Origin: Atherix ibis
Lineage: Eukaryota > Arthropoda > Insecta > Diptera > Athericidae
Length of the DNA: 64,000 bases
Reading direction: 5' to 3'
Assembly: GCA_958298945.1 (NCBI GenBank)
Contig: OY282606.1
Coordinates: 72,341,622-72,405,621 of the forward strand
Part shown: positions 47,501 through 60,769 of the stretch, piece after piece
How positions within the stretch are numbered: position 1 is the first letter of the stretch
Layout: each line of letters begins with the position of its first letter
Program-made: the position numbers and the translations under genes
Notes under the pieces: generated by a model
Database searches by the model: none
What the model saw: the letters and a program-made list of their open reading frames with translations, nothing else
Told to the model about the DNA's origin: nothing

Positions 47501-49344
47501 AAAATATTTCCGTAAAAACTGAATACGAAGAGAACTAGTCTCTTGTTCTCTCATACATTTGCATATTTTTTTCAGTAAAGAGATGCTCACACCTGTTCTA
47601 TTTGTATTGGGTTAGCTTGATTGTGTAAGTGAACCTCACAAAAATCAAATAAGATCTTTTCGGATGCCGGTTTACTTAAGTTAGTGTTTGTTCTTTTTGT
47701 ACTTTTTCTTCACTTTCGGCATCTGACTCTATCTGATATGGTATTGATGGTCTGGGGTCAGTTAATATTAGCAAGAAGACCAAAAACAACAAAACGTTTG
47801 GTTGTAGTTACTCTTTTACTGAAGCTTTTACTGTGAGTCTCTTTGATATCAGGTGCGAGTCTCAATCGTCGCATACTGTCCGCATACCTTTGCACGTTTA
47901 CATCTGCAATAAATACGCATCGGAACACTCATATAATCACAAAACGAAACATCTTCGATTGTCACTCGGACAACTTTCGTATAAATAGCGCTGTTAAAGG
48001 CCATTCTTCTGGTATTTTGTATTATTTAACATACGAAAACGGTTCGCTCGAAAGGAGAGATATATTGAGATCCACTATCGGAAGAATCAGTGTTTGCTCC
48101 TTGAGATTATCCTCAAAAATCAAATAACACCTGAAGACAGAAACATACTTAAGGACAGTCGTAGAATAAGCTTACGCATATCGGTAGGCTGGATAAGAAA
48201 TTTTTACCTTTTATGGGAATATTTCGAGTACACAGTATCGGAGAATTGAAAAAAAACTATTCCAATTTTTAAGAGGATTCCTCTTTACAAGATGGTAAGT
48301 TCAATTTAAAAGTTTTCATTCTACCTTTGAAAGGATATAATTTTTTTCGAAGAAATTTCCAATAAATAAGTGCGTTTATAATTTTTGTGACTTAATTATT
48401 TAAAAATAAAATAAACGAGTTTAAATGATTTTAGTTAGGATTCCGGATTTTTTCGGTGTAATCCGTGGATAAATTGGTTTTTTTTTTGTGATTTGCTAAT
48501 ATTTCCTGTTTACTATTAGTGTGACTGTGTAACTTTTGTACGTTCGATTCTAAAGAGTTTAGTGTGTTTTCTAAAATTTACCATAACATAAAATAAAATT
48601 GGAGGTGACTTTATGGGATTTAATAGAGGCTAACGAAAAAGTGAAAGGAATAGGAATAAAAAGATTCATAGGTGAACTATGGCCTGAGGCCTGTGATTTA
48701 TTAGCATAGTTAAACGGGCCGTTTCTAAGTGATGTAAATGCGTAACTGAGCACAATTATTTGCCGCTATAAATCTATATTTACGGTGGATTATGTATTCG
48801 TGAATGCAGGTGTTACCTGGGATCTGGTGCCAGTGCAAGTGCAAGTGCTCAGTGATATCGGAGTACTGCCGCCCAGTGAACACCCTCTTAATACAATAAT
48901 TCAGCTCCAATGCCAACACCAGTTTGAATACTATTCGTTGCACCACTGCTAAGTGCTGTCGTACCAATGCAGGTTGGTATGAATCTGGGCAATCTGATTG
49001 CGTGGTCTCGTATATTCTACATAACCGATTCTTGCGTAATAGTTGATGGTAATGCCGATCTTGTTGTTGACGTTCGAATCAAACCGAACCAAGCCAGCCT
49101 CACCTAACCTTACCCAACAGACTATACTCATTCCGATGATGTATGTAATGTTCGAATGCAAAAATGTGTTTTTACTCCATCTTTAGCTCTGGGAATTTTG
49201 AAGTGTTTTTCTACGTCCTCCATTTTTTTCTATGTTCATAGTTTTCTTGAGTATCTTCTTTTTGTAGTAGACCTCCTCAATGTTGTAAATCGATTGATTG
49301 AAAGATAAAATGTTGCTTTGGTTTACAATCGAAGCACTACAGCA

Positions 49345-49620
49345 CTAATTATTAGAAGGTCTACGCGTCAAAATGTTGCGAACGAAAATATTTAATGGCA
49401 ACTTACACTGTTGTGATGCGGTTTTTTTCCATTTGGAGCTTGTCGCATTGTATGTGCAATGTGATTGATATGGGAAAGTGTATAAACGATGAGATGCAAC
49501 TGCTAATAACAGAATCTGCACAATTATAAATATTCCACATTTTCGTGTAGGATTTTCATGATAGGCATTAGTTGATGGGGAATTTGGTAATCGTTCTTTT
49601 GGTTTATGATATTTTGTCAT
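49345..49620 (-). CDS. unrecognised 91-codon ORF with hydrophobic segment
   Basis: ATG-started. It has a polar N-terminus, then a hydrophobic run GIFIIVQILLLAVA (about residues 29-42), then a basic tail. It could be a first exon carrying a signal anchor, or chance. No splice context or homologue was identified. Confidence 0.2.
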   Translation of the reverse strand: MTKYHKPKERLPNSPSTNAYHENPTRKCGIFIIVQILLLAVASHRLYTFPYQSHCTYNATSSKWKKTASQQCKLPLNIFVRNILTRRPSNN

Positions 49621-52600
49621 ATAATCTAGGATGAACTTTTAACTTCATATATTTACTTTAAGAAGCACAAAGTTGAATCTGCCTATACTGATTCATATCA
49701 AAGAGACTTTTCGGAAGTGTTCAATAAAAATTTAACTCAAATGAATGCTTTGGTTTTCTTTTTTTTTCGCCATCATCTTAACAAAATCAATTCGAGGCTA
49801 GCCAGGTAGGCGTGTGCACCTCCGGTATTTGGTGGACATTGCTCACCGCAATCCTCAGACACATTTGTTCGTTCAGATCGAGTGGGAAGCAATTAAAATT
49901 CTCCCAATTCACTTGATGACATTGAAGTGTAGTCAAATGGTCGTTATATGGTTATTTATATTGAGTGAAGATATGAATTGATTTTGACATTTTTTTTTTG
50001 CTTTGTACGGTCTTTTGTCGATGTTACGAATTATTTAATGTTCAGTGCGCGACACTGTAAAAAGTGGGCGCCAGTAATATTATTAAAAATATTTTGTAAT
50101 ATTTGCAGAATTTTCCTTGTAAATTTTTCGTTTTTTTTTTGTGTATGATATTAGCACCTGGTTGATTGTTATTGATAAATGGTAATTTGGAAGATTTTAT
50201 TTACAAAATGTGGTCGGTTCAACGTGGCTACGACATGGTGTAAACCACATTTTCCGTAGAGATTTGCAATGTATCATTTTGTTTTTGAGGAAACATGAAA
50301 CCACAATATGGAATTTTTCGATAAGTTAATATTGTAGACAAATGAGTTGTGATATTTTTGTAAAATATACTTTTAGAAGGCTTTCAGGTTACAGTTCGGA
50401 TTGGCGACTAGGATGTATCTTTTTATTTTATTCAAAAGAATTTTATTATTTTTGGTACTTTGCAGAAAACTAGATATAACGAAAAGATTTTTTTCTTTGT
50501 TGAGTTTGTAGAAATATATAATATAATTTTTTATTAGTCATTTGACTTATTTTGAAAAGTAATTTTTTGGTAATAGTTCTTTTTCTTAGAGACATCCGTT
50601 TTTTGTTATTTTTTTTGATTAACATTTTTTTATCTATAAAATATTGTATTTTATATTAGTTTGATTTAAATTATATTTAACATAGACAATTATCATATAA
50701 TGGAATTTGTTTAAAAATAATTTCTTCTTGTACTGAAAAGAATTTGTTTCTTAAAAAAACAGTTTTTTTTAAATATTTTATATAATAACGTTTCTTTTAA
50801 ACTTTTGGCTCAGTTGTTGAGCTTTTGGCTCCAATTATTTATAGAATAAGATAGTCCAACATATTTTTGCAATTAAAGTGACTTCAATAACGAAAATGTT
50901 TAGAACTATATTATTCCATAAATAATTTTCGATAGACAATTTTTATTAATTTTTTTTAAAATTCTTTTCGCATTTACAATTTAATAGCATTTTAATTCAG
51001 TAAATTTTATATAAGAGGATTTTTATTATACACGTATTATAATTTGCTGCATCATTTAGTTTATAAAATCAACTATCCAATATAATTTAGAGATTTTTTT
51101 ACGGCTATAAAAAGAATTGCCAATTACTTATTGTATCTATTAAATTAAAAAAAAACTTAGTAGACATGAGAAATATTTCAAATTCTGGTAGTTTCAAAAG
51201 TTTTGTAATAGGCTCTTTCAGGAAAGTAATCCTTTTATGATTATAATTAGCAATACCGGTGATGTAAGTTTTCTTATGGTATTTCCTGTCTATTCCAAAG
51301 CAATATTTCTTATCTTCAAAAACACCATGAGCCCTCGAGTACACCATTGGAATTTAAAGTTTGCATCTAACGTTTAACAAAATCATATATTTCCGCGGAA
51401 GGAAAAAGAAAAAATCGCCCATTCAAGAGGTTCTGTATTCGAATCTTACTAAAGCATGGTCCCCTACGCTTTTATCTAAAAATCATTTTACTTTCCATTA
51501 TATTTTAATGCCGTTAACTGAGTATTCTTGCCTTAACAAAAAGTTCAGAAAAAACACCTCAAAAGCTATCAGCGGTCAGAAACATAGAAATATCAATTCA
51601 CGTTCTCGGAAAGAAAAACCACTCATGGATTAATACACCTATTGGTCAAAGACAACAACCCAAAGGAGTCATAATCGACTCATTTTCAGAAATTTTCTAG
51701 ACATAAGTTGTCAAGGTGCTCAACAATTTATATTGCCACCAAAATATTATTCATAATGATCATAATAAAAAGGTATAGAGCAGCTCAAGAGAAAAGCGAT
51801 CTGCGTGGCCAGAGAAAAAGAAGAATTTGTGCGGCTCTGCACTTTTTCGTGCATTTGTTTTGAATATATGATCATATTTGCTCAAATTTATTTTAATTCT
51901 AATAAAAATACATATTTCCTTTGTAGAAATATTTAATACTAGCTTTTTAATATAATTCAATTTTGATAAGCTCGTTTTAAAATCAATCACTTATAAAGAC
52001 AACTTCTTTACTCGGGATTTGAAAAGAGTGACAGCAAGAAAAAGTGCATTATTTAAAGTATTTTTTTTAATCTAAATTACATTTTTTTTATATTTGTATA
52101 TAATTTCCTTTTATTATTAAAAAACTCCTCCATCTCTTTGCGGGGAAATTTTTGAAAAGTATTTAACGATCTCTAAATCCAATTATTGTTTTTTTTTTAC
52201 ATTTAAGGTCATTTTAAGTCACTTTAAATAGAGTCGAAAAACGTTTTAGGGATATTTTTAAAAAAAACATGACTATTATCAGAGTTCACTTCTGAAAAAG
52301 GGTTGTTTAGTTTACTTGTCTTTACTTTGTATAAAATACGCTATATTAAAAAACAATTACGTTTAATTGCATACACAAACATGCGCTAATAAGCCAATGA
52401 TGTGCTTGATTTTTTGAGCCCATATAGTATGTGTTCACTGGTCATAATAAGCTTATATCTCCGAGCGCACAAAATACACAAAGTGTTAATTAAATCACAA
52501 AGTAATTATATCATTACGAATGAAATTTTGTATAGAGTAAATGTCTTCAAATTTAATTGGAAATTTAATTTAATAACATTTTGAATTTTTTCCCACAATC

Positions 52601-54570
52601 GTAATCACATGCAAGAGCTCAGCTACTTATTAACAAAATGTTTCCTTATTTATTTAAAAGTGTCTACTAGATACCAAAGTGGTTTCTATAGGAACTTAAT
52701 AATTCATAAAATTCATAATATATATATACCATATATACACACATATCTATATATAATATTAAAAATATAATAAATGAAAATGAGCTCTTAAAATTTATTT
52801 ATTTTCTTTACTTAGCATAGTCTTCGGTCATTTTATTATAAGTTGAATTTGTAAAATTTCAAAAAAAAAAACAAATATCAAAACTTTAAAATAATATGAA
52901 CGAATATGATAAATAATAAAGGTTATTTTATTATTAATGCGATTATTTGCTACTATATTCTCTAAAGCGGATTAATTTTCTTGTCTATCCACATTTCTAA
53001 TAAGAAAATACGCAAAAGTTATGTCGTTACGGAAAAAACCAAAAAATTAATGCCACCAAAATAAAAACACTTTCGCAATTGGCAACTATGTATACATTCT
53101 TTTGAAAATAATCATAAATATTCAAAGAAACATAAACCAAAAAAAAATATGCAAAAAACTTTAAATAATTTTTCTTCAATACATTAAAAAAAAATATTTC
53201 TAGAGTAAAAAAGAATCTTTTTTTTTGAAAATTAAGAAATAATAAGAAATTTTAAAATTTTTTTAAGGATTCATTTTAATATTATTTGAATTTAAATGAA
53301 TCCTAATAAAGGGGTTGTTTGGTGATAATATCTTGTCATTCAGAGATGCATTTCGATAATAACAACCGATTCTTCGGCATTAACAGCATAGGTTTGATCA
53401 AAATAAATTGACCGGTTACCAGGTCGGTGTTTAAGATATTTAAATTATTACCTCTATTAATTGATATCTGTTTAAATTTTTTAATAATATTTCTGGAAAT
53501 ATACTCGTGAGACCACATATTTTTAAAACTAGTTTTTCTGGATGTCAAGTTGGAGTGTCTACAGAATCGGGATATTAAAAGTTGTCCTAATCGTATATTA
53601 AGTTGAGTGCCTGCTAATTTTTTCTAGTATCTTTTTTGATATTATTTAAAAGTTCTCACCCATCCATGATGGTATTTTTTATATTTTAAATTCTAATTCT
53701 AACGAAAACAATTTTAAAAATAATGTTTTATTTAATTACTTTCAAACAATTTTCTTTTAAAACATAAAGGATAGAAACTATTTCCATAATAAGCACTTTA
53801 ATCAAATGCAATATTAGTCACTAAGATATGATTTAACTTATTTACTTATGTGGAAATAAAAACCATTTATTATGTGCCATAAACTTGGGGCTATTTTATA
53901 TTTTAAAGCGGTTGAAATTTGGGTATTTATCCTATATGTTTTTATGGGAAGTGGACATGATATTTTGAAGAAAAATTGTCTTTGGCCATTTCAGTAAATA
54001 TTTATTAAAAAATTAGAGCATCGTTATTGATTTCTGTTATTTTACAAATAAACTTTATACAAAACAATGTTACTGCTTTAATTATTTTAATTCTTCTATA
54101 ATTTTCATTATGAACCATATTCAGTCACACACAATTCCATAAATCAGTATCTAAAAACAGACTCTTTCTAAGCTAATATATTTTCATTTCTTTTGATTTT
54201 ACTATTAATAAAAAAAAATATTAAACTTTTGCAAAAAATAATTTGTTTCAATAATAATTTCTTATAATTCATAAAATTTTGCAAATCCATTTCAAAGATG
54301 AACCATGCTGGTAAGAGAAACATTTTCATTGAATTCATACTTGAAATCAGCAATTTACAATAAGGCCAGTAACGTTGAAAATTGCTCCAATTTAGATAAT
54401 CAAATTCTGACTTTTTGAAAAATAATAATTAGTTGTTGACCTCCGAATTTAATGCATTTCGTGCACTCGACATTTTCAAAGTAAACAATAATTTAAAAAG
54501 AAAACAAAAAGTCATTCATAATAATTTTACGATTTCTTAAAATAGAACAACTGTAATAATTTGATTTTTA

Positions 54571-56356
54571 TGAAATATTTGGAAAACTTTTAATCGTCTT
54601 TACCAATTATGGCGGATAGTTAATCAAATTACAAAACAAATTTACATATCGGAGGTATACAATTAATTGGAAATAATATTGAAAAAGTACGGATTTATTC
54701 AATCCTGCGAGTATTTGAATTTTATTCTGAATGCTATCACAAGTTAAATGGTTTATTATTCGGGGAACTAATAATAAAATATTGTAAGTTTGATATGATT
54801 TTTATTATAAAGTTAAAGATAAAACATCTATATTCGAATTAGAATTGGCATTAGAAAAATATCTTTGTTTAGAATGTGGAATGTTTAAAAGCAAAGTGCA
54901 CCACAATCTCTCCCCTAATCCCTTCTAACTGTTTCCAAATGTGTGATGTATCAAAACATTATAAGGATACTCAAGTAATGATCCAATAATATCTTTCCAG
55001 TACAATCTCCAGCTTCTTCAATTACGTAAAGAGAAGTTAATTCTTGGAAGAAGCTCTATTTACTGTTACTAATATGCAAAGAAATTTTAGCAAATTTTGT
55101 CAATATGTGAGAAAAACTTTTCGTAAAAGAGTTGGTTTGACCTTATTATAAGACGTTTCAAGCGTAATAATTTAAATCCACTAAACTCTGACTTATTCAC
55201 TGCCGAAAATTACGTGTAAAAAGGAGAATGGATCTGAAGATACTATAAGATATCAATGTGAGAGCTTTTTTACTTACATACCCCACCATAATCCAAAAAT
55301 GACTTTAATAAGGATATAAAAATATATATTAGAAGTTTATCTTTAATATTTACTATATCGATTATGGATTTTTTTAAGGTGGCATATTCTGACATAATCA
55401 TCTAATTTGCATACTCTTCTAACGAAAAATACTATTATTATTACTGGCACCAAAGCTGTTTAAGTGCAGTATATTATGCTTACAAAACAAGATTTTTTAA
55501 AAATTTAATTTATTTAATAGAACAAAAATCTTTCTTGTCTCTAAAACAAAAAAATTCAGAAGGATAATAAACAGTTTATCTTACTAAGATTTTTAAAATA
55601 AAAATGCTTTTAGACTTGCTGACTTCAAATGTAGAATTTATGAAGGCAAATCACAATTTTTTTAAAAATATTTTTCATGTTCAATTGAGTAATTATTGAT
55701 AAAAAAATAGTAAATTAGAAAATTTCTGGGCAAAAAAAAATCTTACATCTTTTTTCAATTTAAAAAAAGGCTGTTATAATGTCAGTATCTTTTTATATCC
55801 TTTTCTTAAATCTGTAATTATCCTCTCATAAAATACCACGGAATAAAATTATAATCAAAAAAATAATATTTTATCAATTAAGTTATTCTAATTACAATCA
55901 TGATAAAAATTTTACATTAAACAAATTCAATAAAAATCGTTTTTAAGTAAAAAAAAATAAATTAATTGTTACTAAAATGACGTTATTTTTAGAAAATTGA
56001 TTTTTGATTGGCATAAAATTTCAACAATTTATTGAAGAGTTGACTAATTTCCAACTTACTATTAAAGGGAATAAGGTTCTTTGCAATTTATAAATGAATG
56101 CTTTTTATATGAAAAATTTATTAAAATTTTAGCTTAAAAGTTTAATAATAATTTTATACCATAATTTTTTCAATAGAACCTTAAGAAAATTAATGTATTG
56201 TAATATAGTAAAACTGAGAATTTCTTTGAATATTTCTATTAGTTCAATAATATGATAACAATCTAAAAAAAAATCAATCTAAATCGATAAAGTCACGTAA
56301 AAGCCTAGAAAATTATTACCAAGGTGGGTCTGTAGTACATGATATCAATTATTAAT
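54571..56356. repeat. 1.79-kb tandem duplication, copy 1
   Basis: Every stretch I compared (start, middle and end) is identical to the sequence 1795 bp further on, with a constant offset and so no indels. Its end, caattattaat, is followed by about 9 bp of extra sequence (tgataataa) before copy 2. AT-rich, no ORF above 60 codons, no transposon motif. Confidence 0.92.
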
Positions 56357-56365
56357 TGATAATAA

Positions 56366-58151
56366 TGAAATATTTGGAAAACTTTTAATCGTCTTTACCA
56401 ATTATGGCGGATAGTTAATCAAATTACAAAACAAATTTACATATCGGAGGTATACAATTAATTGGAAATAATATTGAAAAAGTACGGATTTATTCAATCC
56501 TGCGAGTATTTGAATTTTATTCTGAATGCTATCACAAGTTAAATGGTTTATTATTCGGGGAACTAATAATAAAATATTGTAAGTTTGATATGATTTTTAT
56601 TATAAAGTTAAAGATAAAACATCTATATTCGAATTAGAATTGGCATTAGAAAAATATCTTTGTTTAGAATGTGGAATGTTTAAAAGCAAAGTGCACCACA
56701 ATCTCTCCCCTAATCCCTTCTAACTGTTTCCAAATGTGTGATGTATCAAAACATTATAAGGATACTCAAGTAATGATCCAATAATATCTTTCCAGTACAA
56801 TCTCCAGCTTCTTCAATTACGTAAAGAGAAGTTAATTCTTGGAAGAAGCTCTATTTACTGTTACTAATATGCAAAGAAATTTTAGCAAATTTTGTCAATA
56901 TGTGAGAAAAACTTTTCGTAAAAGAGTTGGTTTGACCTTATTATAAGACGTTTCAAGCGTAATAATTTAAATCCACTAAACTCTGACTTATTCACTGCCG
57001 AAAATTACGTGTAAAAAGGAGAATGGATCTGAAGATACTATAAGATATCAATGTGAGAGCTTTTTTACTTACATACCCCACCATAATCCAAAAATGACTT
57101 TAATAAGGATATAAAAATATATATTAGAAGTTTATCTTTAATATTTACTATATCGATTATGGATTTTTTTAAGGTGGCATATTCTGACATAATCATCTAA
57201 TTTGCATACTCTTCTAACGAAAAATACTATTATTATTACTGGCACCAAAGCTGTTTAAGTGCAGTATATTATGCTTACAAAACAAGATTTTTTAAAAATT
57301 TAATTTATTTAATAGAACAAAAATCTTTCTTGTCTCTAAAACAAAAAAATTCAGAAGGATAATAAACAGTTTATCTTACTAAGATTTTTAAAATAAAAAT
57401 GCTTTTAGACTTGCTGACTTCAAATGTAGAATTTATGAAGGCAAATCACAATTTTTTTAAAAATATTTTTCATGTTCAATTGAGTAATTATTGATAAAAA
57501 AATAGTAAATTAGAAAATTTCTGGGCAAAAAAAAATCTTACATCTTTTTTCAATTTAAAAAAAGGCTGTTATAATGTCAGTATCTTTTTATATCCTTTTC
57601 TTAAATCTGTAATTATCCTCTCATAAAATACCACGGAATAAAATTATAATCAAAAAAATAATATTTTATCAATTAAGTTATTCTAATTACAATCATGATA
57701 AAAATTTTACATTAAACAAATTCAATAAAAATCGTTTTTAAGTAAAAAAAAATAAATTAATTGTTACTAAAATGACGTTATTTTTAGAAAATTGATTTTT
57801 GATTGGCATAAAATTTCAACAATTTATTGAAGAGTTGACTAATTTCCAACTTACTATTAAAGGGAATAAGGTTCTTTGCAATTTATAAATGAATGCTTTT
57901 TATATGAAAAATTTATTAAAATTTTAGCTTAAAAGTTTAATAATAATTTTATACCATAATTTTTTCAATAGAACCTTAAGAAAATTAATGTATTGTAATA
58001 TAGTAAAACTGAGAATTTCTTTGAATATTTCTATTAGTTCAATAATATGATAACAATCTAAAAAAAAATCAATCTAAATCGATAAAGTCACGTAAAAGCC
58101 TAGAAAATTATTACCAAGGTGGGTCTGTAGTACATGATATCAATTATTAAT
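56366..58151. repeat. 1.79-kb tandem duplication, copy 2
   Basis: Starts with tgaaatatttggaaaac as copy 1 does and ends at caattattaat, after which the unique sequence (attttcttcagtacc) begins. Head-to-tail orientation. Confidence 0.92.
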
Positions 58152-59960
58152 ATTTTCTTCAGTACCTTGTATGAAATTAAGTGCTCAAATCGTTAGTTCC
58201 ATAAATTAAAAAAAAAACAAAATTGATAAATACTCTTAAACCTTCAATTACTACTAAAAAAAAAGAAAGGATAAAATTATTTTTCATCCATAGAATATGC
58301 ATAAAAATAATTAAATTGTTCTAAGAGCAAAGATCTTTTATTGTATCTATAATGACTAAAAAATTTCAGATTGAAACTTTTACTTTTCAAAATGATTTTC
58401 CTTTTTTGTCATTATTGTACGAGTATACTTATGTTTAACATAAATTTAATTTAATTTAATTTTTTTTAACTGATCATCGGCTATACAATAGTTACCCATA
58501 ATAGTAATCAATTCCCATCACGATCATCTTTATTCAAAACTAAAAAAAATCCTTGACATAATATTGAAATGGTAAAAAAAAGATAAATAATCAGACTTTA
58601 AGAAAAAATGCTAAAGAATATTGGAAAAAAGTTGACTGGTTTTAACAACGACGATCATTTCATTAGGTAAATGCGCTATTCTCATGAGAAACAATAACAT
58701 TATAGCTATAATAATATCAACAGAAGATTGACCATACAACACAATGACATCGGGCGGCATCAACAAAAAAGCTCAAACACTTTCAGTGAATTAACTGACA
58801 GAAAGCTCATGCCCATATGGTGCGATGTGAATTTTCTTGAACTTTCCCCAAACGACCTTGATAGTGAACGACAAGTGATTACTTTCATTGGTCAATTCGG
58901 CATATATACTTCTCGCTCTTATTATTTATGTTGTATTGGCTTTTTCACTTTTTCTCATATCATTTATTATTCACAGTGTGTGCTTTTTTGGCTTTTTTAT
59001 TGTAATCATTTTTCTGTTTTTCATTGAAAAATTATATATTTTTTCATTATACGAGTAACGTGTATACCAATCAGGAAAAACCTGAAAATAATTAAAGCTT
59101 TTCGCATTGAAGATGACTGCTGAGATTTTATGCGAAAATATCAATTTTTTATTATCGCCATTTTGTTAACAACTTCATTGCTGTTATGACAAATATTTAT
59201 AATAATCTAATTTGAAAAACTATCAAATTTCTGTTTATGAATTCCTGAAATGATGCATAACATTTAATTTATTAATCAATTCACGATTTTCTTAAATACA
59301 TAGTTGCGGATTTATTTATAAAAAGTTCCAAGGATAATATATGCAAATTTTACAGAGTATTCTAATTATTAATCGTTCAGTTAATAAAAGTGGTATGATG
59401 AGCGAAATAGACTAATATACTATAGTCTATATAGGGTATTTTTCTTATTTTGATAATGAAGAAAATAATAAACTATTCACATACATAGTTTTATTTTGAT
59501 ATATTTTAATAAGGAAGAATTAGAAGAGCTGCAATTCTTTTCCGGCATTAGTTTATTTATCGTTTTTGTTCCAATACTCTTTGCGTATAGATAATGACAA
59601 AAAAACGACTATGTCATTAATTTAATTAATTTTGAATTTTTTTTTTATTTGTTTAGTCTATTTTTTTGTTTGATTTAGTTTTTTAAGCTAATTAATTTCG
59701 ATAAAAAGTAATTTTTGAGGATAAATATTAATGCGTATGTAAATTTTTATTAGCAATCCGTATTAAAAAGTGAATTTTGTTACTTAATGTAGAAGGAGAA
59801 ATTCTATAGGCAAAGAATAATAGTTTTAAATTTTTCGTTAAAAAAGAGTCTGAATAAAGAAAATAATATTATATAAGATGAATATTTTTCAATCTAATGT
59901 TATTTTGGCAATAGTTAAATAAAAAAAATTGAATTGTTTCACATATTGAAATGGTCTTGC
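58152..59960. other. AT-rich DNA, one unassigned ORF
   Basis: A 99-codon ORF at 58728-59027 has a polar first half and a Phe/Tyr/Leu/Ile-rich second half. I do not recognise it. The rest is closed in all frames. Confidence 0.4.
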
Positions 59961-59989
59961 TTCGGTATTTGGTAAATAATTTTTCTCCA

Positions 59990-60745
59990 CATGATGATGT
60001 ACGAGGTCTGTACATTATGGCGTTATGTTGGTACTCATGTCTCTCACTTAAGCAAACAAGTGCGGCCATTTTGAATGTTCAGTTAATTTTTGAGAGCTGC
60101 TTTGCTTGCACGTGTTTTGGCTCGTATTCGATTTTTGCCCATTCAAAAAACTGGATCAAAGAGTCTGTTTCGGGAGCAAGAAAAAGTCACAGCCAGATCA
60201 AGGGAATACGGTAGCTGTGGCATTACTAATGTGTTGCTTTTAATACGGTAGCTGTGTCATTATTAACGTGACCAGAGTCGTTATCAAGCAACAATGCATG
60301 AGCAGGGGCGTTATCATGGGGCGTTTCTGGTGGATTGCTTTGCGCACCTTGCGCATAACTTGCAGGTAATATTCTTTATTGACCGTTCTACCCTGTAACA
60401 AGAACTTATAATGCACCGCGCCCCTGCAATTGAAGAAAACTGTAAGCAAAACATTCACATTCGACCGAACTTGGCGCGCTTTTTTCGGTCTTGGCTCGTG
60501 CGGCAGCTTCCGTTAGGATGATTGAGCTTTGGTTTCCACGTCATAACCATAAACCCATGAAAATGGGCAAAAATCGAAGACGAGCCAAAACACGTGCAAG
60601 CAAAGCAGCTGTCAAAAATTAACTGAACATTCAAAATGGCCGAACTTGTCGGCATAAGTGAGAGACATGAGTACCAACATAACGCCACAAAAAATTGAAA
60701 ATCGAATATACGTAACTCATGGAAATTCAAAATTCGCGTTACCCA
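59990..60745. mobile_element. inverted, internally deleted mariner A derivative
   Basis: Two mariner A 5' ends in opposite orientation (59990-60150 plus; 60562-60740 minus) flank a C-terminal transposase piece on the minus strand (60151-60560). The left 5' end runs as far as the start-codon region (ctggatcaaagagtc, where ATG has become CTG) before switching to the minus-strand body. The arms form an imperfect inverted repeat of about 165 bp, giving a foldback form. A short duplication of aatacggtagctgtg lies at 60207 and 60241. Confidence 0.75.
60151..60560 (-). pseudogene. mariner A transposase middle/C-terminal piece
   Basis: Minus strand: GYDVETKAQS-type residues (near 60540), VLLTVFFNCRGAVHYKFLLQ (near 60440), GRTVNKEYYLQVMRKVRKAI (near 60385), then a deletion. 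The DNAPAH and SPDLAPCD regions are lost or scrambled. The N-terminal domain is missing. Confidence 0.75.
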
Positions 60746-60769
60746 TGGAAATTCGAATATACGTCACCC

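Larger units (their letters stand above)
45483..54570. other. 9-kb stretch without recognised genes
   Basis: 45.95-49.7 kb is less AT-rich than the rest and may include unannotated conserved or exonic sequence, but no ORF here matches a family I know (longest: 108 codons at 46684 and 94 codons at 47843 on the plus strand, 91 codons at 49345 on the minus strand). 49.7-54.5 kb is strongly AT-rich, with an AT/ATAC microsatellite at about 52716-52760. Confidence 0.5.

Noticed and set aside
54571..58151. Duplicated 1.79-kb unit as a composite transposon or LTR pair
   Set aside because: The copies abut with about 9 bp between them, lack TG...CA ends and contain no transposase, RT or primer-binding site.
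58728..59027. 99-codon ORF with hydrophobic C-terminus
   Set aside because: The hydrophobic half is T-rich low-complexity DNA; no homologue or gene structure is apparent.
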